Positions 1 through 6,556 of a stretch of DNA of 26,904 nt are shown here, in pieces; within the stretch, counting starts at the first letter, position 1; each line of letters opens with the position of its first letter. The notes below the pieces were generated by a model, which saw only the letters and a list, made by a program, of their open reading frames with translations, ran no database searches and had not been told where the DNA came from. Location: assembly GCA_009784765.1 (NCBI GenBank), contig WQXP01000001.1, positions 1 to 26,904 of the forward strand, read 5' to 3'. Source of the stretch: Oscillospiraceae bacterium. GTDB lineage: Bacteria; Bacillota; Clostridia; Oscillospirales; Ruminococcaceae. The position numbers and the translations under genes are program-made.

Positions 1-171
1 AAATACTTCATTGGCTCTGTAGATATTCTCGATTACGTCCATTGCCAAGTTTTGCAACCTCGTAACAAACGTAAATCGAAACTGTTTAGGTGATTTTTGC
101 GTAACCGTGATGATGTAAGTGCATAATTCTTTGGCTTTCATAATCACGGTTAGCTCTTTTTGCACGGACAT
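1..171 (-). CDS. Avd-like four-helix-bundle protein, N-terminal 57 residues (runs off window)
   Basis: This short reading frame starts at the ATG at 171 and continues leftward off the window edge. It begins MSVQKELTVIMKAKELCTYI, then continues with QKSPKQFRFTFVTRLQNLA and ENIYRANEVF. The pattern 'KAKELC..I..VT.KSPK.FRF(T)..RLQN.A...IE.IYRAN' matches what I know of the Avd / S23-like four-helix-bundle family. In Clostridia this family is the usual accessory protein of diversity-generating retroelements, where Avd binds the reverse transcriptase and template RNA. The start is supported by a GAGG ribosome-binding site a few bases upstream. An in-frame ATG at 210 is possible but lacks a good RBS. 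A consensus promoter at 376-404 points at the gene. Only the N-terminus is visible and the reverse transcriptase would lie outside, so a stand-alone four-helix-bundle protein cannot be excluded. Confidence 0.62.
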   Translation of the reverse strand, partial: MSVQKELTVIMKAKELCTYIITVTQKSPKQFRFTFVTRLQNLAMDVIENIYRANEVF

Positions 172-375
172 AGAGTACCTCGAAAATAAGAACCGCACGC
201 CGTTATCCATTCGCTACGCTCATGGACGGCTGAGCGAACCTTGAAATCTGCGATTATAAAAAATCGCGTCCGCCGCTACGCGGCAAGATTGGTCTTCTGC
301 TAATTTATAAGTTTCTGCAATTTATCTATATTCTTCTAACCTCTGCCCGCCCCAACCTCCGTCTTCATCTCCCCA
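172..375 (-). other. ~200-nt structured leader upstream of the Avd-like gene
   Basis: No convincing gene lies between the promoter at 376-404 and the Avd-like start. Read leftward, the leader holds two perfect hairpins: GCCGC-GTA-GCGGC (272-284) and GCGATT-TTTTAT-AATCGC (250-267). A looser imperfect inverted repeat surrounds CCATTCGCTACGCTCATGG (about 206-224). A tiny possible peptide frame (MKTEV..., about 336-368) follows a purine-rich stretch but is not supported enough to call. The leader could be a structured 5' UTR or merely contain short palindromic repeats. It shows no obvious similarity to the 3' end of the DUF6273 gene, so I do not call it a template repeat. Confidence 0.4.
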
Positions 376-404
376 ATCATACCACAAAACAGCGCGAATG
401 TCAA
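376..404 (-). promoter_or_regulatory. Sigma-A promoter for the Avd-like gene
   Basis: Read on the minus strand there is TTGACA (399-404), a 17-bp spacer and TATGAT (376-381). That is a perfect -35 and a one-mismatch -10. It lies downstream of the PEPCK terminator and points toward the partial gene at 1-171, so that gene appears to be transcribed separately from the PEPCK operon. Confidence 0.72.
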
Positions 405-426
405 TACCATTGACATGAGTCTTTTT

Positions 427-442
427 GCAAAGTTTTTCAAGT
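427..442 (-). repeat. 16-bp element shared with the pfkA promoter region
   Basis: On the minus strand this reads ACTTGAAAAACTTTGC, identical to 17270-17285. In both places it lies between a GC-rich terminator and a TTGACA/TATAAT-type promoter in the same orientation. Here the element ends 22 bp before the -35; at pfkA it ends 9 bp before. It may be an activator or repressor site, or part of a dispersed terminator-promoter cassette. Confidence 0.5.
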
Positions 443-463
443 CCGCGCAACGCAAGCCCCAAT

Positions 464-505
464 CTCCTCCTTTGGAGGGGTGCGCCCGCAGGCGCGGGGT
501 GGTTC
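464..505. repeat. Palindromic intergenic repeat with two hairpins
   Basis: The segment has two adjacent perfect hairpins. One is CCTCC-TTT-GGAGG (466-478, extendable by two pairs). The other is GCGCC-CGCA-GGCGC (482-495). It then continues as GGGGTGGTTCT. This layout resembles the CCTCC...GGAGGGGTG...GGGGTGGTT intergenic repeats I know from many gut bacterial genomes. No second copy is present in this window, so its dispersed nature is inferred. Confidence 0.5.
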
Positions 506-522
506 TCATACCGCACAAAAAT

Positions 523-553
523 CCCCCCGCCCATCGTCAAGACAGGCGGGGGG
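523..553 (-). terminator. Intrinsic terminator of the PEPCK operon
   Basis: A perfect 9-bp GC stem, CCCCCCGCC (523-531) with GGCGGGGGG (545-553), has a 13-nt loop. On the minus strand it is followed by ATTTTTGTG. It begins 10 bases after the PEPCK stop codon, as expected for the end of the leftward operon. Confidence 0.85.
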
Positions 554-563
554 AGTTTGTGTT

Positions 564-2621
564 TCATGAGTTCAGCAGACGTTTCTCAAAATCCATGAGC
601 TGGTCGCGGAGTTGTTCGGGGATTTTGTCGCCGAACTTCGCGAAGAACTGTTTAACTGCGTTAATGTCTTCTTTCCAGTGGTTTTTCTCGAGGCGAAAAA
701 CCCGTTCGAGGGTTTCAGCGGTGAAGCCGTACTGCTCTTCAAGGCCCGAGATGTCTATATCCTCAAGTTTGGGCAGATAGCCCATGGGGGCTTCGATACT
801 GCCGGGGCGTTCATCGCCTGTTTTGGTAACGCGGTTGATTACCCAATCAAGAACGCGGATATTTTCGCCGAATCCGGGCCAAAGAATGCCGCCGTCTCCG
901 ACTTTGAACCAGTTGACATTGAAGATTTTCGGAGCATTACGCCCGAGCTTCTTGCCGAGCTTTAGCCAATGCCGCCAGTAGTCTGTGGTGTTGTATCCGC
1001 ACAGCGAAAGCATAGCCATAGGGTTTCTCCGCACGACGGTGCTGCCGCCGATTCCCGTTTCGCTGCCGAGGATTGCTCCGACGAAAACACCGTGTTCCCA
1101 ATCAAAAGTTTGATACACAAGGGGAACGGCTTTCGAGCGACGACCGCCGAATATTATCGCGGATATAGGCACGCCGTCAGGATTGTTCCAACTCTCCGAG
1201 AGATTGGGGCAGTTGATGAGCGGCGCAGTCACGCGGCTGTTCGAGTGTGAGCCGCGAGAGGGCACTTTGCTCCCGTACAGTGTTTCGCCCGCGCAGCCCT
1301 CACTGTCGGGAACATCAGAAGCGTCGGCGTTTTCGCCCGCTTCATCAAAATCAGAGGTTGGCGCGTCAATAGCGAACTCTTCGCCCGGCTCTTCCGGCAC
1401 GTAGCCCTCCGCGAACTCTGAATCAGGGTCGTCTTCATCGTCTTCATCAGCGAAATCATCGTCCGCGCTTGTACTAACAAGAACCGGCGGCGGTTCGTCG
1501 GGCGCTGTCCAGTATTCGCCCTTCCAGTTTATGAGGCTTTCATCAGTGAGTTCTGATTTGTCAAGTGAAGCCATTCCCTCCCACCAGACTGTGTTGTTGT
1601 CTGTGTTGTGAACTACGTTGGCGAAAATCGCGTTTTCGCTGAAAGTTGCGAAAACATTCGGATTGCTCTCTTCGTTGAGCCCCGACGCCAATCCAAAAAC
1701 GCCGATTTCAGGATTAGTCGCCCACAATCGCCCGTCGCTGCCTTTTTTGAGCCACGCAACGTCATCACCGATACAGCGAACAGCGTAACCGCGCTGAGCG
1801 TATTCGGGGCAGACTTCGAGCATAGCAAGGCTCGTTTTGCCGCACCCCTGCGGAAACGCCGCCGCAATGTAGAAGGGTTCGTCAGAGTCGGGCGTGATTA
1901 CCTCAAGAATCGCCATATGCTCCGCGAGCCAGCCCTCACGCTGCGCCGCACATGAGGCTAATCGGAGGGCAAATGCCTCTTTGCTCAAAACCGCGTTCGC
2001 GCCGAAGCCTGTGTTAATCGCCCAGACGGCGTTATCCTGCGGGAAATTGCAAATATAGCGATTGTCTTCTTTCGGGACTGTGTCTGTTCCCGACCCGTGA
2101 ACCCCGAAAAACCAATCAGGGATTTCGCCCTCCTGCGCTTTCGCCGCCCCTTTAGAAAGGGCGTTAAGCATTTTCGCGGCAGAAGTTCCGCATATGTTTA
2201 TTGTAACCATGTTCAAAACAACACAGAGGTTATCGGTAATCTGAACTCCCGCTCTGTCCCCTAAACAAAAAGGAACAATGTACATGGTTTTCCCTGCGAA
2301 AAAGTTCGTGAACTTCTCGCGCAGTGTTTCATACATTTGCGACGGCTCTTGCCAATTTGCGTCAGGGTCAGCGTCAGCGCGATTTTCGCAGCAGATGAAA
2401 AGCCGTGTATCCGCACGCGCCGCCCCCCCGATGCTCGTTCTGTGCAGAACACAACCCGGGAATCGCTCGTCGCACAGCGGCGTTACTAATTCCAAGTCAA
2501 GTGCTGCTGCTTTCAGCACGCCGATTTGTTCTTCACTGCCGTCAATCCATATTTCTTTTTCGGGATTGGCTAAGCTTCTGATTTCGTCAATCCTTTTGAG
2601 AACGGCTGAGTTGGTTATCAT
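564..2621 (-). CDS. pckG: Phosphoenolpyruvate carboxykinase (GTP) with acidic insertion
   Basis: This is the GTP-dependent PEP carboxykinase, which interconverts oxaloacetate + GTP and PEP + CO2 + GDP in the cytoplasm. The protein has 685 residues. Visible motifs are the P-loop with the mobile-loop cysteine, FPQGCGKTSLAM (256-267), the kinase-2 motif IGDDVAW (284-290), SNPN (319-322), NSRVTAP (461-467), and ISAIIFGGRR (486-495) followed by VPLVY. Known family members are about 600 residues. The excess is an Asp/Glu-rich segment at about residues 376-456 (1254-1496), between WKGEYWTAP and HSNSRVTAP. The ATG at 2621 has AAGGAG 9 bases upstream. It is the last gene of the leftward operon, 53 bp after the aminotransferase. 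Together they handle oxaloacetate/aspartate. The enzyme assignment is firm; the role of the insertion is unknown. Confidence 0.95.
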   Translation of the reverse strand: MITNSAVLKRIDEIRSLANPEKEIWIDGSEEQIGVLKAAALDLELVTPLCDERFPGCVLHRTSIGGAARADTRLFICCENRADADPDANWQEPSQMYETLREKFTNFFAGKTMYIVPFCLGDRAGVQITDNLCVVLNMVTINICGTSAAKMLNALSKGAAKAQEGEIPDWFFGVHGSGTDTVPKEDNRYICNFPQDNAVWAINTGFGANAVLSKEAFALRLASCAAQREGWLAEHMAILEVITPDSDEPFYIAAAFPQGCGKTSLAMLEVCPEYAQRGYAVRCIGDDVAWLKKGSDGRLWATNPEIGVFGLASGLNEESNPNVFATFSENAIFANVVHNTDNNTVWWEGMASLDKSELTDESLINWKGEYWTAPDEPPPVLVSTSADDDFADEDDEDDPDSEFAEGYVPEEPGEEFAIDAPTSDFDEAGENADASDVPDSEGCAGETLYGSKVPSRGSHSNSRVTAPLINCPNLSESWNNPDGVPISAIIFGGRRSKAVPLVYQTFDWEHGVFVGAILGSETGIGGSTVVRRNPMAMLSLCGYNTTDYWRHWLKLGKKLGRNAPKIFNVNWFKVGDGGILWPGFGENIRVLDWVINRVTKTGDERPGSIEAPMGYLPKLEDIDISGLEEQYGFTAETLERVFRLEKNHWKEDINAVKQFFAKFGDKIPEQLRDQLMDFEKRLLNS

Positions 2622-2674
2622 TATTTAATGCTCCTTGATTTTTTTGTTGGCGTAGCTCTTCTTTTGCTTAGTGT

Positions 2675-3979
2675 TTACACATTCGCTAATTTTACACTCA
2701 CACAAAAAACTTCCATTGCTTCGCGGAGTTCGTTCAAACTCGGGAATGTCGGTGCGATTCTGATGTTCGCGTCGTCCGGGTCTTTGCCGTATGGAAAAGT
2801 CGCGCCTGCGTTTGTCAAGATTACTCCTGCATCTTTGCAGAGCTGCACTGTCCGCTTGGCAGTATTCGCGTTCCCCGTGAACGAGATGAAATACCCGCCT
2901 TTCGGTGAGTGCCACGCACCGTATTCGCCGCCGCTTGCTCCTAACTCTCTCACAAGAATTTCGATAACTGCGTTAAACTTAGGTCGCAGAACTTCCTCGA
3001 TTTTCGCCATATGCGCGACAATCCCCTCAAAGCTTCCGAAAAAGCGAAGGTGCCTGAGTTGGTTAAGCTTATCCGAACCGATGGTCTGGAATGCCATCTG
3101 CTCGCGAATGAAGGCGGCGTTTTTAGCAGACGCCCCCATAATCGCTAATCCTGCGCCGGGGAAAGTCATCTTCGAAGTTGACGCAAACCCGTACACACGC
3201 TCAGGATTGCCTGCTATTTCGCACTCGGCGAATATGTTAGTAAGTTTATCTTGTTCTGCCGCCAAGGAAGTCGGGCTTTGCCCGACGACGCGGAGGGCGC
3301 CGGAGGCTTCAGCCGTAGGACGACCGGAGTTCAAGTGATGTATACCATAGGCATTGTCCCAAAATATGCGGAAATCTTTCGCCGCAGTCTTCATATTCGC
3401 GAGCCGCCGCACTACCTCATCAGAGTAAGTAATCCCTGTCGGATTGGCGTACATCGGAACACACCATATGCCTTTTATATTCTCATCATCGGCGGCTGCT
3501 TTTTCGACTGCGTCCATGTTCGGCCCGTTTTCGTCAGTGGGAATGCTCAACATTTCAATGCCGAAAGCCTCACAAATCGCGAAATGCCTATCATACCCGG
3601 GAACAGGGCAGAGAAATCGCGGGGCAGTGCCTTGTCCGAAAAGCGCCCCCCACGGGCAACAGCCCTCTTCTCCGACACCAACAAGCATTGCCCGAGCGAC
3701 TGTGTCATACATCATCTGTAAGCTTGAGTTGCCGCCAATGATTATATTGTCGGGGTTAATCCCGTGAAGCGGCGCGAAAAGCTCTTTCGCTTCAGGAAGC
3801 CCGTCGAGAATACCGTAGTTGCGACAGTCAAACCCGTTCGCGGCCTTGAAGTCGCCCTCTGCGGGAAGCGCGAGCATACCGTTCGCGAGTGAAATTACAT
3901 CTGCCCCCGGTTTTCCGCGAGACATATCGAGGCTCAACCCGCGAGAGCAAATCTGCTCATATTGTTGTTGCAAGCTCAT
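2675..3979 (-). CDS. Aspartate aminotransferase, type Ic (PLP-dependent)
   Basis: This fold-type I aminotransferase probably interconverts aspartate and 2-oxoglutarate with oxaloacetate and glutamate. Visible motifs are LSLDMSRGKP near the N-terminus, the NPTG motif at 179-182, DNAY at 208-211, the PLP-binding lysine K270 in FASTSKMTFPGAG, and the substrate-carboxylate arginine in NIRIAP (about R407). The 434-residue length and these motifs fit subgroup Ic (PF12897). An insertion of about 27 residues (217-243) separates YGIHHL from DKLTNIFAECEIAGNP; most relatives pass between these in a few residues. The insertion contains a perfect DNA hairpin. The start at 3979 has AAGGAG 11 bases upstream. 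The neighbour PEPCK shares oxaloacetate as substrate. Exact amino-acid specificity is inferred. Confidence 0.9.
   Translation of the reverse strand: MSLQQQYEQICSRGLSLDMSRGKPGADVISLANGMLALPAEGDFKAANGFDCRNYGILDGLPEAKELFAPLHGINPDNIIIGGNSSLQMMYDTVARAMLVGVGEEGCCPWGALFGQGTAPRFLCPVPGYDRHFAICEAFGIEMLSIPTDENGPNMDAVEKAAADDENIKGIWCVPMYANPTGITYSDEVVRRLANMKTAAKDFRIFWDNAYGIHHLNSGRPTAEASGALRVVGQSPTSLAAEQDKLTNIFAECEIAGNPERVYGFASTSKMTFPGAGLAIMGASAKNAAFIREQMAFQTIGSDKLNQLRHLRFFGSFEGIVAHMAKIEEVLRPKFNAVIEILVRELGASGGEYGAWHSPKGGYFISFTGNANTAKRTVQLCKDAGVILTNAGATFPYGKDPDDANIRIAPTFPSLNELREAMEVFCVSVKLANV
3251..3331 (-). repeat. Palindromic insertion inside the aminotransferase gene
   Basis: An in-frame segment of about 81 bp encodes residues 217-243 of the aminotransferase. 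It includes a perfect hairpin GTCGGGC-TTT-GCCCGAC (3270-3286) and the GC-rich string GGCGCCGGAGGCTTCAGCC. The coded peptide (SGRPTAEASGALRVVGQSPT) is low in conserved character and lies exactly where relatives have a short loop. This looks like a palindromic repeat inserted without breaking the frame. The boundaries are approximate. Confidence 0.5.
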
Positions 3980-4010
3980 TATAGCTTCTACTCCTTAATC
4001 AAGTGTGAGT

Positions 4011-5408
4011 TTACGCTTGTGTACTAATCCACATAGCGGGGCGAATGCCCTCAAACCGCCAGTAACCGCTTCTGAGTTCTTCAAAGCCGATTCCTGACAA
4101 TCTCCAGGGGGCGCGTTCGCCGCGAAGATTAAGGCTTCCGTCGAAGTTGACATAAGCGTTGCCGTAGTTAGAAAACCCTGCCCCGGGGGAACGGAGCGCC
4201 CACGAGACGTTCCTGTCCTCTTCGCGCCATTGTGCCATTCGGCGTTCGTTATAGTCGTCGTCGATTATATCGCCGCTGTGAAGCTGTTCCCTGTCACCCA
4301 TATACTGCAAAACCTCATTTATACTGAGCAGGAAAACTCTATCCGTTGTTTCATCACCTCCTGCTGTTCCGAAGTTTTGGTTATCATAATTCGCGAGTGT
4401 CGTTTCTAAAATCCACGCTCTCTCTGCGTCTGTGAAGGTGGTTTCATAAAACTCACCGTTCAGATAATTTCGCATACTGCTGCTGAGCCATCTTTGCCCG
4501 GACATAAAACCCATGTTCGACAGAACACGCCGGCTGAGAACCAACATTCTGTCGCTTTCCTCATCGTTTTCAAGAACAATCCAGTCAAGCCCGCCGAGTT
4601 CTACCGTTTCCCACGGGAAAGGCGCAGGAGGTTCGTCGTCTTCAGAATTTCCGGAGGTTTCGCCGTTCACGCGAACGCACTCTTCCATGCAGCAGTATGG
4701 CTCGACGATAAAGTCACAGACTATTCTGCCGATTTCGTTGCGGGAAATAAGCACATGAACATGAAGTGTTCGCTCTTCTTTTACCGTAAGTACCAAAGGT
4801 GTCTGCACATCAACATTGTAAACAAACTGCAGTGAGAGCATTCCGCCCTCCCCGCTCATTGCCACGCGAAAAGACGCCGCGTCGGTTATTTCGAACGCCG
4901 CTTGGCTGTCGTTGGAAATCCGCACGACTGTATGCTCATCTTTGTCGGGGCGGCTGTAAATTTCCACACGCCTGAGAGCCAAATCGCCTTGAGCAATCGC
5001 CTCGACGCTTGTTTTCCCCATGCGGAAACGCCTCTCTGTTTGCCCCTCCACAAGCCCCACTGCTATATGCCCGTTAATCCAAATCTCGTCGCTGTTCTGT
5101 GAGGGCATAATTTCCCCGCTTATGTTAAAGCTCGGAAAAAATGCAGGTCTACCCGCCTCAATCGCAGCCTGAATTTTTTCTTCCTCAGTGTAGCGGGTGT
5201 AATAAGTCAGGTCATTGAGGGATTTTTCATAAGCCTCCCTGTCGATTTGAGCAGAGTAAAGCCTGTGAACGCGCAGATAGTTATTGGTGGGGGCAACAAT
5301 CTCGTCCGACACGTAGTTAATTTCGGGAACGTGGAACTCTCTCCACCCGAAAATCCCGATAATCGCGAGTACTGCTACTGAAAGCCCGATAAATACTATT
5401 TTTCTCAT
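4011..5408 (-). CDS. Membrane-anchored DUF6273-type protein (possible DGR target)
   Basis: The 465-residue protein starts with a short basic end and one hydrophobic segment (about 4-21), consistent with a membrane anchor or uncleaved signal and an extracytoplasmic body. Residues 25-260 are not recognised. From about 264 the sequence has the DUF6273 pattern: WIVLENDEESDRMLVLS, MRNYLNGEFYETTF, RVFLLSINEVLQYMG, then VSWALRSPG (401-409) and, at the extreme C-terminus, GIRPAMWI (454-461). This C-type-lectin-like form (W.LRSPG ... GVRPALW) is one I associate with variable proteins of diversity-generating retroelements. Codons between the two motifs are rich in NNC triplets, as expected if AAC template codons were mutated at A. 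The RBS is AAGGAA. It sits 18 bp after the FkbM gene. Function and DGR link are inferred. Confidence 0.65.
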   Translation of the reverse strand: MRKIVFIGLSVAVLAIIGIFGWREFHVPEINYVSDEIVAPTNNYLRVHRLYSAQIDREAYEKSLNDLTYYTRYTEEEKIQAAIEAGRPAFFPSFNISGEIMPSQNSDEIWINGHIAVGLVEGQTERRFRMGKTSVEAIAQGDLALRRVEIYSRPDKDEHTVVRISNDSQAAFEITDAASFRVAMSGEGGMLSLQFVYNVDVQTPLVLTVKEERTLHVHVLISRNEIGRIVCDFIVEPYCCMEECVRVNGETSGNSEDDEPPAPFPWETVELGGLDWIVLENDEESDRMLVLSRRVLSNMGFMSGQRWLSSSMRNYLNGEFYETTFTDAERAWILETTLANYDNQNFGTAGGDETTDRVFLLSINEVLQYMGDREQLHSGDIIDDDYNERRMAQWREEDRNVSWALRSPGAGFSNYGNAYVNFDGSLNLRGERAPWRLSGIGFEELRSGYWRFEGIRPAMWISTQA

Positions 5409-5425
5409 GATTGTATTTTCCTTAT

Positions 5426-6556
5426 TTATTTAGTAACGATTAACTGAAACTCCCACCCCGGGAGACAGCGCGTTTTGCGAAGTGCGAACTTATATCCGCT
5501 GTACATTTCGTGAACAAGAAGGGGCAGTTTGAACAAATCCGCGCTTCTGTGATACAGCGACAGGAGCATTCGCGGGCGGTGTTTCGCGATTGTTTCCCTG
5601 CCCCCGAGAAGCACCTGCTCCTCTGCCCCCTCAACGTCGATTTTGATATACGTCGGCTTCAGGTCAGGAGTACGTGCCGCCAATGAGTCTACTGTAACCC
5701 CTTGGACAGAAACCGTTCGCCCTGCGACTTCCTTGCCCATAACTGCCAACTGTACAAAACCCGCTTTGCCTGATTTCACCGCGAAAGTCAACATTTCGTC
5801 GGTGTTCCATGCTGCCCCGTGAACAGGTACGAACAGCTCGCTGCCGTAGGCGTAGAACTTGCGGCGCAAAAGAGTATAGTTGCTGATGTCGGGTTCGATT
5901 GCGACTACTCTGGCGAATTTGCCTTGTGTAAGCGCGATAAACTCCTCGACGGTGTCCCCTTTGAACGCACCTGCGTCAATAAAGAACTCACCCTCCGCGA
6001 TTTTGTCCCCCGCCTTGAGTTTCAGCATAGCGAGAAGTTCTTCGCGCGGAGTTGCGATTTGCTCAAGAATGTCCGCTTTTCCCGAAAGGCGATACTGTAA
6101 CCAGCCGTCGAAAACTTGTAACGACTTCTTGTCCCCGCTTCTTTCGAACAGTTTACGCGCTTTCGCGATTTGCTCTGCGTGTTCGCTCATATAATCGGGA
6201 GTGTAAATTTCCGTCGGTTCGCCGGTTACAGGCAGGTCAGGGACATACAGCTCAAACCCGGTGGCGGCTTCTGCGATTTTGTCAAGCACTTCCGGTTTAT
6301 CGCTCCCGAAACACAGCAAAAGCACAGCGTCGGGATACTTTTCGCGAACTGTCGCAACAGGCAAAACTTCATAACCGCGAAATGCAGGTTTGAGTCCGAA
6401 ATCCCCCGTTGCGGTGAAACAAGCGGGTGTCAGCCCGTATCTGCCCATAACAGCGAGAACTTTGTCCGCTCCGTCGCCTGTCCCGAAAAGGATTATGGGT
6501 TTATTGCAGCTCTGCAAATATTCCCACAGAAAGAATGTGTTGTGATTATCTTGCAT
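5426..6556 (-). CDS. FkbM family SAM-dependent methyltransferase
   Basis: The protein has 376 residues in two parts. The N-terminal ~110 residues have a Rossmann-like motif IILFGTGDGADKVLA (21-35), resembling the small nucleotide-binding domain often fused to sugar-modifying enzymes. The C-terminal methyltransferase has motif I FFIDAGAFKGDTVEEF (191-206), the acidic loop VVAIEPD (217-223), and YIKIDVEGAEEQVL (303-316), which is diagnostic of the FkbM family (Methyltransf_21). Such enzymes O-methylate sugars or polyketides; the substrate here is unknown. The ATG at 6556 lies within the end of the glycosidase gene (11-bp overlap) and is preceded by GAAGGA, suggesting translational coupling. Confidence 0.88.
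   Translation of the reverse strand: MQDNHNTFFLWEYLQSCNKPIILFGTGDGADKVLAVMGRYGLTPACFTATGDFGLKPAFRGYEVLPVATVREKYPDAVLLLCFGSDKPEVLDKIAEAATGFELYVPDLPVTGEPTEIYTPDYMSEHAEQIAKARKLFERSGDKKSLQVFDGWLQYRLSGKADILEQIATPREELLAMLKLKAGDKIAEGEFFIDAGAFKGDTVEEFIALTQGKFARVVAIEPDISNYTLLRRKFYAYGSELFVPVHGAAWNTDEMLTFAVKSGKAGFVQLAVMGKEVAGRTVSVQGVTVDSLAARTPDLKPTYIKIDVEGAEEQVLLGGRETIAKHRPRMLLSLYHRSADLFKLPLLVHEMYSGYKFALRKTRCLPGWEFQLIVTK

Noticed and set aside
172..375. Leader as the DGR template repeat
   Set aside because: Reading by eye, it has no similarity to the 3' end of the DUF6273 gene, which would be required for a template/variable pair.
322..567. 81-aa minus-strand frame between PEPCK and the Avd-like gene
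   Set aside because: It is formed by the terminator hairpin, palindromic repeat and promoter read as codons, so it is not a plausible gene.
2628..3338. 236-aa plus-strand frame opposite the aminotransferase
   Set aside because: It is antisense to a gene with clear catalytic motifs and its sequence shows no domain.
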